Assembly: GCA_963738625.1 (NCBI GenBank)
Contig: CAVTXH010000002.1
Span: forward strand, 806,001 to 870,000
DNA from: UBA7672 sp963738625
GTDB lineage: Bacteria > Pseudomonadota > Alphaproteobacteria > Caulobacterales > Hyphomonadaceae
Length of the DNA stretch: 64,000 nucleotides
Direction of reading: 5' to 3'
Within the stretch, counting starts at the first letter, position 1. The number at the start of each line of letters is the position of its first letter. Position numbers and translations under genes: made by a program. Of this stretch, positions 36,877 through 44,783 are shown in pieces. Below the pieces are notes generated by a model. The model was not told the origin of the DNA, ran no database searches, and saw nothing but the letters and a program-made list of their open reading frames with translations.

Positions 36877-37878
36877 CTGTCTCCAGCGGACGCACTGCGG
36901 CGAGCGCTTCGTCGTAGATCGCAATTGCCGTAACCCCCCGCGCGCCGGGCGCTTTCTCCGACAGTATGCGCCGCCATTGCCGTGCGCCGGGGCGGCCCGC
37001 GAACAGCCCCAGCATGTGCCGCGTGATCGCGTGCAGCGGGACGCCCTCGCCCAGCCGGCGCAGGATCCACGGGCGGAAGGATGCGGCGGCTTCGTCGGGC
37101 GTGCGTGACGGCGCGGTCGAGCCGAAGAAGCGGCGGTCGGCTTCGAGCAGCAAGGCGGGCGTGTTGTAGGCGGCGCGGCCGAACATGACGCCGTCGACAC
37201 TGGCGAGTTCGCGCGTCGCGGTTGTGAAGTCAGCGAGGCCGCCATTGAGGATGATTTCGAGATCGGGACGCGCAAGCTTCAGGTCGGCGACGATGGCGTA
37301 GTCGAGCGGCGGAAGCTCGCGGTTCTCTTTCGGGCTGAAGTCCTTTCAGCCACGCCTTGCGGGCGTGAACGATGAAGGTGGCGATTCCCGCCCTCGCCAC
37401 GGTGTCGACGAAGGAGAAGAGCCGGTCGCGCGGTTCGTCATCGTCGACGCCGAGACGGTGCTTCACCGTGACCGGCACGCTCTTTCCCTCGTGTCTGGCG
37501 GCCTCGCGCATGGCGCCCAGGCAGTCGGCGACGAGTTGCGGCTCGCGCATCAGGCAGGCGCCGAACGCGCCGGACTGCACGCGCTCCGACGGACAGCCGA
37601 CATTGAGGTTGATCTCACAATAGCCGAGCGACGCGCCGATGCGCGCCGCCTCGGCCAGCTTCTCCGGCTCGGACCCGCCGAGCTGCAGCGCGACGGGCTG
37701 CTCCAGACTGTCGAAACCCAGCAGCCGCTCGCGATCCCCGCGCATCACCGCGTCGGCGGTGACCATCTCTGTATACAGCAGCGCATGCCGCGACAGATGC
37801 CGGTGAAACGCCCGGCAATTCCGGTCGGTCCAGTCCATCATGGGCGCGACCGCAGAACCTATGCGATTGATTTTTCAT
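36863..37878 (-). pseudogene. dusA: tRNA-dihydrouridine synthase A, two frame breaks
   Basis: Joined frames give a full DusA of about 330 residues: HRF, then VAPMMDWTDRNCRAF, catalytic Cys in LNVGCPSERVQSG, VHARKAWLKGL, and after a break FGRAAYNTPALL and RHMLGLFAGRPGARQWRR. DusA makes dihydrouridine at tRNA positions 20/20a. One extra base is present near 37853 (between HRF and VAP) and another near 37337-37342 (after KAWLKGL). Translation from the internal ATG at 37841 would give only the N-terminal 200 residues. The 5' end abuts an integrase gene, and dusA is a known prophage and island integration site. Sequence error is the main alternative. Confidence 0.85.
37813..37850. other. Probable attachment site within dusA 5' end
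   Basis: These bases encode VAPMMDWTDRNCR on the minus strand, the conserved region where dusA-specific integrases recombine. The divergent integrase begins 180 bases away. The break in the dusA frame lies immediately outside this segment. No second copy in the same orientation was found in the rest of the window. Confidence 0.4.
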
Positions 37879-38029
37879 CAAAAATATTGGAACATCAGGG
37901 CAATAGGCACAAATTCGCTGGCACAATGTTTCCTCGAAAGTTCCCCGTGTTTCCCCGTGTTTCCGTTCTGAGTGTGCCTGTGGTGTGCCTGGAAATGGCG
38001 TTTGAAGTGGTGGTTGGGAAGAGAAGGTC

Positions 38030-39089
38030 ATGGCGACGATTGACCGGCGGCCGAATGGCAAATGGCGGGCACAGGTAAGACGCGAAGGGCACGTCCTTAG
38101 CAAGACCTTTGTCATGAAGGGCGACGCCGACGCCTGGGTGCGCGAAACAGAGCGCGCATCGACAAGGGCGAGGATCCGACGGCCCGGCGCCTCGCGGCGG
38201 ACGGGACATTCGGATCACTCATCGACCAGCACATCGACGACCTCACGACCTACGGGAAGCAGCTGCGCCGATCCAAGGATGCTGCACTGACGCGCCTGAA
38301 GCGCGAGCTCGGCGTCCGAGCCGCTCACGAAACTGACCCGCGAAAGGCTGATCGAATACGGTCGCAAGCGGTCGAAGGAAGGCGCTGGTCCCGCAACACT
38401 GGCGATCGACTTCTCCTTTATCGGCACTGTTCTCACGCATGCCTCAGCCATGCACGGCCTCGCAGGTGGACACAGAGAGCGTAAGGCTGGCGCGGACAGC
38501 GCTCGTCCGGATGGGCGCAATCGGCCGGTCGGAGGAGCGCGACCGCCGGCCGACTACTGACGAGCTTGAGAAGCTGTTCGCAGCGTTCGACGCCAACACG
38601 CGCAACACCATGCCGATGTCGGCAATCGCAAAGTTCGCAATCGCAACTGCTATGCGTCTCGACGAAATCGTACGGATCGAATGGCGGCACCTTGATCCGC
38701 GCTCACGTACGATCCTGGTTGAGGATCGGAAGGACCCGCGTCGCAAGGATGGCAACAACCAGCGCGTGCCGCTTCTCGCCGTCACCGGGTATGACGCGTA
38801 CGAAATTCTGGATGAACGACGCCGCAGCGGTGGCGGCAACAGAGGACGCTGCTTCCCCTACAATGGCAGATCGGTTGGGACGAACTTCCGCCGGACCTGC
38901 CAGGACCTCGGTATTGAGGATCTTCACTTTCACGACCTGCGGCACGAGGGGACAAGCCGCCTGTTCGAGGCCGGTCTGACCATCGAGCAGGTGCCGCTCG
39001 TGACTGGGCACAAGGACTGGAAAATGCTGAAGCGGTACACGCAACTTCGCCCTGAGAACCTTCATGCACTTCTGAGTAAACGCGTGTGA
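38030..39089 (+). pseudogene. Tyrosine recombinase (integrase), three frame breaks
   Basis: Joining three frames gives an integrase of about 350 residues. The N-terminal arm-binding part (MATIDRRPNGKWRAQVRREG) starts at the ATG at 38030. The catalytic domain has Arg in TAMRLDEIVR, HxxR in FHDLRHEG, His in TGHKDW and Tyr in LKRYTQL, so all key residues survive. Frame shifts lie near 38153-38158, 38314-38322 and 38463-38466. The last frame alone (from about 38439) still codes the catalytic half. It sits next to dusA and divergent from it, as dusA-targeting integrases do. Decay or sequence error could explain the breaks. Confidence 0.85.
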
Positions 39090-39168
39090 CTGCCTTGGCG
39101 CCATGATGATCGGTCGCGCTTGATCAGACCAGCCGTCGCGGCAAAATCTCGTCAACAGGCGAGGTACC

Positions 39169-40452
39169 ATGATAACAGTAACGCGCGAAACGCTCTACGA
39201 GCAGGTTTGGTCCAGACCTATGACCAAGGTTGCCGAGGAGTACGGCCTGACCAGCACGGGCCTTAAGAAGACCTGCAAGAGATACGATATCCCGACGCCT
39301 CCGCGCGGCTACTGGCAACAACTCGCGCACGGCAAGACTGTCACGCAAGTGCCATTGTCCAGCGCGCCTTCTGCGGGCAACACAATCACGATCACAGGCG
39401 ACACTCGTCCCCGTTTCAGTGAGGCCGCCCACGACGGTGAAACAGCGCGCGCCATTTCCACCGCCATCGACGCAATAATATCGGACGTTACCGAGTCCCT
39501 CGCTCTGGCCACCACTCGTCGCGCCGCTCAAAAGGCGCGTCAGGATTTCCAGGGATTTATCAATGTCGGAGGACGGGGCTTGCTTGGACTGCGGATAGCG
39601 TCGCCGCAGCTTGAGCGCGCAATGCGAATTGCTTCCTCCCTAATCGCGATTTCGGAAGCCAGCGGCGGCGGAATTGCAGTTATCGAAACTGGGCTCGCCC
39701 TCAAGATCAACGGCACGGACATCGCCTTCAGGATCGAGGAGGAAGGTCATGCGGAGCCTCACACTCCAACGCCGGACGAAACAAGACGGGCGAAAGACAA
39801 CGCCCGGTGGGTCGGCTCGCCTCAGCCTTGGCCGAAGTATGACTATTCTCCCTCGGCCGGCTCTCTGTGACCATTGATGCCAACCCGTACTCGGGCATCC
39901 GCCGCAAGTATGCCGACGGCAAGAAGCAAAAGCTCGAAGACCTGTTCGCCAAGATTCTGGATGGCTTCGCTGATCACGCCGCCTACATGGCCGAACAGAA
40001 GCGCCTGAACGCCGAGCGCGCACGCGCCCACGCTGACGCCGAAGCAAGGCGCCAACGCCGGCAGGCTTATGAGGCACGCGAAAAGCGACGCCTAGAGATG
40101 ATCGACACCATCCACATCGCAGCTGGCGGCTAGGCAAAAGCTCCTGGCGGTTCTGACGCATCAGGAAAAGGAACCAGATCACGCGGGATCGATGGCGATC
40201 TGGATACGCAATCGCATCCGTATGATCGATGCGACCCTAAGCGCCGATTTTGTCGACCTGTCTGCTCGCCACGCAAAGATCAGTTTTGCCGAAAAGGAAG
40301 ATCAACCAGAGGAGCGATACAGCTACTTCGAACCTTTCGCACTTCAGTTCTGGGAGATTGACGAGGCGCGCGGTATTGCGACGTCGATCTCTGGGCAGGG
40401 CTGGCTCGACGCGCATCCCTTGGACCTTCCAGCCTCGCCTGTCGGAAGCTAG
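39169..40452 (+). pseudogene. Mobile-element-associated protein of unknown function, frame-broken
   Basis: The first part (233 residues, 39169-39870) begins ITVTRETLYEQVWSRPMTKVAEEYG and contains TCKRYDIPTPPRGYW, a family of about 400 residues I know from mobile elements. The frame stops at 39868, but the neighbouring frame continues at once with DANPYSGIRRKYADGKKQKLEDLF and a basic coiled-coil helix rich in Ala, Arg and Glu. A second shift near 40120-40132 leads to ARQKLLAVLTHQEK and the end at 40452. The first break is near 39855-39866. The ATG at 39169 follows AGGCGAGGTACC-type purines. Role unknown. Confidence 0.6.
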
Positions 40453-40492
40453 ACGCTCACGGCGAAACTGCGGCCAAGCCTCGTTGCTCGTC

Positions 40493-40846
40493 CTAGGCTG
40501 GAAGCTCATCCGTGGTTCGAGACTGACGCCGACCCTCAGCGAATGCTGCAAGGTCGGCAGGATCATATCTGACGGCGCGTCCGGTAGCGCGGATGAAGCG
40601 CGGGCCCACGCCATAGCATCGCATCTTGTCGAGTGTTGATTTGGACAGGCCAAGCCAGGCAGCAGCCGCACGCACGTCCAGAAGATGCGGCGTGCGTTTC
40701 TCTTTCCTCGGCGCGGCCGCGGCCGCGCCGGGCGATGGACGCACACACTCCGTTTCAACTGCTGCCGGCAGCGAGGACGATACTTCTAATTGAGCAAACA
40801 AATCGTGCTGCGCGTTCCCGATTAGGCGTGCCTTCCTATGAGACAT
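40493..40846 (-). CDS. AlpA/excisionase-like HTH protein
   Basis: The 117-residue protein ends with a MerR-type winged helix of the AlpA/HTH_17 class: LLDVRAAAAWLGLSKSTLDK, then GVGPRFIRATGRAVRYDPADLAAFAEG. Such proteins act as excisionases or regulators of integrases in genomic islands. It lies downstream of the integrase region on the opposite strand. The first 50 residues are basic and not recognised. The ATG at 40846 is used; a GTG five codons upstream is possible. Confidence 0.75.
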   Translation of the reverse strand: MSHRKARLIGNAQHDLFAQLEVSSSLPAAVETECVRPSPGAAAAAPRKEKRTPHLLDVRAAAAWLGLSKSTLDKMRCYGVGPRFIRATGRAVRYDPADLAAFAEGRRQSRTTDELPA

Positions 40847-41193
40847 TTCGGCTATCCACACTGCACGACCAACTGGGCGCGTCTTCGTTACCGGCTAAGG
40901 CCGCTGCATTTCTTGGGGATCAGTATGGACCTGTAGAATGTCTCCGCCACCCCGTTCATCCACAACATGAAAGCGCGGCGGAATAGCAGTACGTTGCGTG
41001 TCAAACTGGGCAGACGACAACTCAGCTCCAAGGACGGACGGCGCGTCTCGTCATCAGAATGGTGAAAACTCGATCCCTTCGGTGCCGTGCATGCATGCCG
41101 GTAAATCCAGCTTCAACTGGCAGCGTCAGACCATCCTGCAAGCGGGATCGATTGCTTCAAGTATGGGTCCCTAATCTGACCTGCGATCGAATG
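40847..41193. other. Gene-free stretch
   Basis: I see no gene, clear hairpin or repeat in these 347 bases. Base composition is lower in G+C than the left half of the window. It probably contains the promoter of the AlpA-like gene and the 3' end of the operon to its right. Confidence 0.5.
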
Positions 41194-41565
41194 TCAGGTG
41201 TCACCGAACACTTGGAAGAACTCAATGATGGCCGCTAACTCTTCCGGCCGCACTTGCGCCATTTCTTCCGCGTCTGCGGCGTCGATATCGCCCCAAGCAA
41301 ATTCACTTGGAACCAGATTTTGATGCGCGGCCCGTGTGCTGTAGCCCTGCAGACCCATGGCGTCCATGACTCTACGGACATCGTCGTCAAATTCCTTGTC
41401 GTCCCTTGAGCCGTGGGGATCGAGACCTCTACTGACCCTCTGCTTCGTGAGACGATACTGAAACTTGAATATGAACTGCGAAAACGGAGACGGTTCGTAG
41501 TCTTCGGCGATCGTGTCGGGCTGCGCGTCATTATCTTCCCACGCCAAGTCGTAGACGTCCTTCAT
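41194..41565 (-). CDS. Hypothetical protein (last gene of HTH operon)
   Basis: The 123-residue acidic protein (MKDVYDLAWEDNDAQPD) has no recognised domain. Its ATG overlaps the stop codon of the preceding gene as ATGA, so translation is coupled. The C-terminal half is helical with RPEELAAIIEFFQVFG. It is the last of about six minus-strand genes that begin with an HTH gene at 44178. Confidence 0.65.
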   Translation of the reverse strand: MKDVYDLAWEDNDAQPDTIAEDYEPSPFSQFIFKFQYRLTKQRVSRGLDPHGSRDDKEFDDDVRRVMDAMGLQGYSTRAAHQNLVPSEFAWGDIDAADAEEMAQVRPEELAAIIEFFQVFGDT

Positions 41566-41945
41566 GGATGCCTGACCGCATCGTCGACCGGCCACGACGC
41601 GCGCGGGTCATCCAAGCCGTCCCAATCAAAGCTACCGTCGGGCAGGAACTCTTGAATGGCGGCGATGATCACGTCTGGGCTCGAGGGCTCCCCAAAGCCG
41701 AAGTCATCCAAGGTGGCTAGCTCAGCTTTCTCGTCGATCATGCTGTATGACTTGAAGTCCAGTTCATCAGCCTCGTCGACCCTGCCTTCGCTCCGCAAGT
41801 ACGCGATTGTTCGCTCGACATTCTCAAGGTCTACGCGGTCCCTGTTGTCGCAGAATCTCAGATGAAACGCGATTGCGAACCGATTTTGGTCGGTTAGTTC
41901 CCAATGCCTGTGCAGGGGTATCTCGGGCGCGGTTGGTTCAGTCAT
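41562..41945 (-). CDS. Hypothetical acidic protein
   Basis: This 127-residue protein is rich in Asp and Glu, with aromatic residues near the start (HRHWELTDQNRFAIAFHLRF). No signal peptide or known motif was seen. AGGGG precedes the ATG. The 4-base overlap with the following gene and the 42-base gap from the DUF2971 gene indicate one transcript. Small acidic proteins in such positions may be immunity or inhibitor proteins, which is only a suggestion. Confidence 0.65.
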   Translation of the reverse strand: MTEPTAPEIPLHRHWELTDQNRFAIAFHLRFCDNRDRVDLENVERTIAYLRSEGRVDEADELDFKSYSMIDEKAELATLDDFGFGEPSSPDVIIAAIQEFLPDGSFDWDGLDDPRASWPVDDAVRHP

Positions 41946-41987
41946 CGACCCCTCTGTTGCTGTAGTGTCGTAGTCTGTTCTCGTGGC

Positions 41988-42965
41988 TCACAGGAATCGG
42001 AATGGAGTTCCTGACTTTCGGACTGCAACGTGGTCGAAGCCGTTCTGCCTGAGAATCTTTCGCACGAGTCGTTCCAACCTAGCCTGCCGCTTGCTCGGTC
42101 CAACGATAACTTCTTCCAGGGCGTCGAGATAACCCACCAACAATCGCCGAGACGGCCCAACCAAGGGAGCGCGACCATTGAGGGACTGTTCGAGCTCTGG
42201 AACGACGACAAGTCTGACTTCTCGCTCGTCTTCGAAATCAGAGTGCTTCCCGCACACCACGAGCACAGGAAACTTGACGAGCGTGTCCAGATCAATCTGC
42301 GGGTTGTACTCCTCGCCCAATTCCAAGTTCATCACAAACTGGGTGAATTGATCGGAGATTGACGGCGCGGCATCGATCCGGCGCTGAATTTCGTCGTGAT
42401 CCTGACCATAGTACACCCGGTCGAGGTGAATGTGGCTCACCCCCTTTGTCTTTAGAATTTTTTCGGTCTCAAGCCGGAGTTTTTCGGTGTTGAACGCCAG
42501 CGCAACACCTTGGCCCTCGTTTCTCTTTCTCCACTTTCTCTTGTCCTTTTCGAGGCTTCCGTAAAGTCGCCACATCGTGAGCAAGCCGTTCTCCTGATGC
42601 CGGGCCGCGTGCACAGAGAAACAGGTGATGTGCAAGGGTGTCGGATAGGATTCCAACAAGGCGTCGAAGAACCTGCGCGCTCGCTCAAGCAGGTCCTGCT
42701 CTATTTCAGCCTCTGGCCTCGTCAGGATGCCGCCTCTGGCGTTGGCGGTTGCGAGCAACGTCGTCCGAGCGTCCGTCGCCATACGTCTCGCCAGAGGCTC
42801 ACGGACGATCCTTGCTTCCTGCCGGTCGTTCGTTTCCTCGAAGTGCGTAGCGAACATGGCTTTGGACTGAAGAATTTTGGAAAGACTACTTGCATTGGTA
42901 TAGTGAAACAGCCGCGGCTCGTCCCTCGCCAACTGTGCTTCGTCGATCCATGGCAAGTTGGCCAT
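41988..42965 (-). CDS. DUF2971-family protein
   Basis: The 325-residue protein shows the DUF2971 beginning LFHYTNASSLSKILQSKAMFATHFEETND and later FSVHAARHQENGLLTMWRLYG and a DEREVRL segment near residue 250. The HYT...L..I pattern resembles ADP-ribosyltransferase-like folds. The family is frequent in defence islands and is uncharacterised to my knowledge. The start at 42965 is chosen because GGGGAGGG lies 6 bases before it; an ATG two codons upstream is too close to that site. Confidence 0.78.
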   Translation of the reverse strand: MANLPWIDEAQLARDEPRLFHYTNASSLSKILQSKAMFATHFEETNDRQEARIVREPLARRMATDARTTLLATANARGGILTRPEAEIEQDLLERARRFFDALLESYPTPLHITCFSVHAARHQENGLLTMWRLYGSLEKDKRKWRKRNEGQGVALAFNTEKLRLETEKILKTKGVSHIHLDRVYYGQDHDEIQRRIDAAPSISDQFTQFVMNLELGEEYNPQIDLDTLVKFPVLVVCGKHSDFEDEREVRLVVVPELEQSLNGRAPLVGPSRRLLVGYLDALEEVIVGPSKRQARLERLVRKILRQNGFDHVAVRKSGTPFRFL

Positions 42966-43116
42966 GCGCATCCCTCCCCACGAGTTACGGCACTGTGCCG
43001 CAAGCGCCGCCACTTTGCACCTCGCGTTGGTGCGTCCTCAGTGCCCCCGAGTGTGCACGCGCTGTCGAGGTGTTCGACGCGGACGCGACACGATCCGTCG
43101 GGGAATTCAGATGAAG

Positions 43117-43497
43117 CTATAGGAGGCAGGCACGACGCAGTAGCCAAGTATGACTGGCCGCGGCCCTTTCGTTCCGTGGACGTAGAATTCCCCAAGCTTC
43201 TTTCGCGATCCCCGGCACACCCAGATCATCGACGCGAACCATCAACACACATCCTTGTGGCGACTCGATGCTCCGGGCGTCACAGGCGTAGCGAAGCGCC
43301 AACCCGCTATTCCTCGCGAACGATATCGCTTCGAGAGGAGGATCGGCCCTGAATCCTGCGGCCAGTATCGTCTCCAGGTTCGTCGCAGCCGTGCCGTGGA
43401 GGAAAATGTTCGTGTCGTTTTCAAACTCGCTGGGAAACAGTCGATAGTCCCGTTCCTCGCGCGGTGTGTAGAAGGAGTATTTCTTTGCGGCGTCCAT
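43117..43497 (-). CDS. ADP-ribosyltransferase-like protein
   Basis: The 126-residue protein contains FLHGTAATNLETILAAGFR and then ISFARNSGLALRYACDA, an arrangement like the HGT and second motifs of ADP-ribosyl- or RNA 2'-phosphotransferase folds. A third catalytic residue is not clear. It could modify a cellular target or bind a nucleotide. The ATG at 43497 follows GGAGGGAAAGCCCG. It lies after a small gene and before the DUF2971 gene in the same operon. A longer frame to 43614 overlaps the preceding gene and is less likely. Confidence 0.5.
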   Translation of the reverse strand: MDAAKKYSFYTPREERDYRLFPSEFENDTNIFLHGTAATNLETILAAGFRADPPLEAISFARNSGLALRYACDARSIESPQGCVLMVRVDDLGVPGIAKEAWGILRPRNERAAASHTWLLRRACLL

Positions 43498-43528
43498 CGG
43501 GCTTTCCCTCCGCGACTCCAGCGATGAG

Positions 43529-43786
43529 CTATCGTCGAGAGGCGGGAACATAGACCAGCCTTCCACTCCGATAGGCAGCCTGGACGACGCGTATTCCTTT
43601 GGTTTTGGCGACAAATCGGGGCTGCACTAGTGTGTCGGCACTCGGGTTTGCGCCGTTCGTGAGGCCAAGGCTCAGAAGGCCTTCGCGAACGTACCAGCGC
43701 GTCAAAGACACCGGCGCGTCCCCGTGAAAAATAGACTGGAGGATGGTCAGGGTTTCGTCGTTCACTTCCGGCGTCCCGAACAGCAT
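43529..43786 (-). CDS. Small hypothetical protein
   Basis: The 85-residue protein looks like a winged helix: TILQSIFHGDAPVSLTRWYV, then FVAKTKGIRVVQAAYRSGRLVYVPAS. No family is recognised. It overlaps or closely follows the HTH gene and precedes the ADP-ribosyltransferase-like gene on the same strand. Confidence 0.55.
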   Translation of the reverse strand: MLFGTPEVNDETLTILQSIFHGDAPVSLTRWYVREGLLSLGLTNGANPSADTLVQPRFVAKTKGIRVVQAAYRSGRLVYVPASRR

Positions 43787-44178
43787 GTGCGCTTCCCGGT
43801 CATTTGTTTCTCTAGACCTAGTTCAAACGTTTCTCCTTGTCGTGCGCACGGCAACCATAGGTGCAAACACACGAGGAACTGCGCCCATAACGAGCGACTG
43901 AGAATAGCAGACGGATGTCGTCTAGCGTGTCTTCGCCTTTCGCGACCGCGCGGTCCTCGTCTCTCCCCATCAGACGGCATGACCAGCTCAACGTGTGAGA
44001 CGCCCAAGGCTTGCGCTAGTTCGTAGATGGTCACTACGGTTGGGTTTCGTTTCCCTACCTCGAGTCCGCTGAGATACTGCTGGCTAAATCCCGATCGGGC
44101 CTCAACCTGTTCCTGGGTGAACCCCTTTTCCCGCCGAAGGCGTGCGAAATTTCGTCCCACAAGCTTCCGCATGTCCAT
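43762..44178 (-). CDS. XRE-family HTH regulator, probably frame-shifted
   Basis: The first 65 residues are a clear Cro/C1 HTH: NFARLRREKGFTQEQVEARS, YLSGLEVGKRNPTVVTIYEL. After MPSDGE the annotated frame becomes very Arg-rich. The adjacent frame instead reads DEDRAVAKGEDTLDDIRLLF, as expected after such a domain, and stops at 43818. One extra base near 43957-43968 is therefore likely. The regulator heads the operon that runs to 41194 and is divergent from the gene at 44253; it probably represses its own promoter in that gap. Confidence 0.65.
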   Translation of the reverse strand: MDMRKLVGRNFARLRREKGFTQEQVEARSGFSQQYLSGLEVGKRNPTVVTIYELAQALGVSHVELVMPSDGERRGPRGRERRRHARRHPSAILSRSLWAQFLVCLHLWLPCARQGETFELGLEKQMTGKRTCCSGRRK

Positions 44179-44252
44179 GCAGAAACGTTGCCGGTTCACA
44201 TACTTTGGTGTTATGTACTATAGTGTGTATTCGTCATTGGAGCTCAGCCGTC

Positions 44253-44693
44253 ATGGATACTTCACCGGTGTCTTCGATTAAGACAAAACCGACCCGTCCT
44301 GGGAAAGCATCAGCATCACTGGTTGAGTTGGTAGCCAAATGGGTCAACGACCGACGCCATTGCGATGACCTTGTAAGGAGATGGCAGTCTGCGGAGAGCG
44401 ACCTGTCAGCGAGAGCGAAGGTGGAAGGGATTCCATTCGAAGAGGCGTTCACAAAGGCGTGGGCCGAAGTAGAAAACATGAACGCTCTGATGAAGCGCAT
44501 CGAACGCCTCGATCGCAAGTTGCCAAACTCCGCAGAGGAAATCATGCGCGTTGCGGCCATATCCGCTGATGACGCGACAGCGAAGATTTGGCTTGGCTTG
44601 AATATGCGCACGCCCTCTCCAGACGACATCTTGGCTTGGGCTCTCGTTGAGACAGGATATAGAGAGCTTCGCAGAAATCGGCGGGAAACATGA
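44253..44693 (+). CDS. Hypothetical island protein (RWQ family)
   Basis: The 146-residue helical protein contains DDLVRRWQSAESDLSARA, close to EDLTKRWQALETYLFRNR in the gene at 48520. The C-terminal part (DATAKIWLGLNMRTPSPDDI) also lines up with that gene and with the interrupted gene at 49066. It seems to be a third, diverged member of one family within the island. GGAG precedes the ATG at 44253. Function unknown. Confidence 0.6.
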   Translation: MDTSPVSSIKTKPTRPGKASASLVELVAKWVNDRRHCDDLVRRWQSAESDLSARAKVEGIPFEEAFTKAWAEVENMNALMKRIERLDRKLPNSAEEIMRVAAISADDATAKIWLGLNMRTPSPDDILAWALVETGYRELRRNRRET

Positions 44694-44783
44694 GGATGGA
44701 TGACGCGACGCTGCGTCTCGCGACATCAGGTTCCTGCATCCCCAAGCCAAGCGATGATCGCTTGTCCCTGTGAGAACGCGCAC

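Noticed and set aside
37895..38290. Possible phage-regulator frames around the integrase start
   Set aside because: They overlap the integrase N-terminal coding region, which is better supported.
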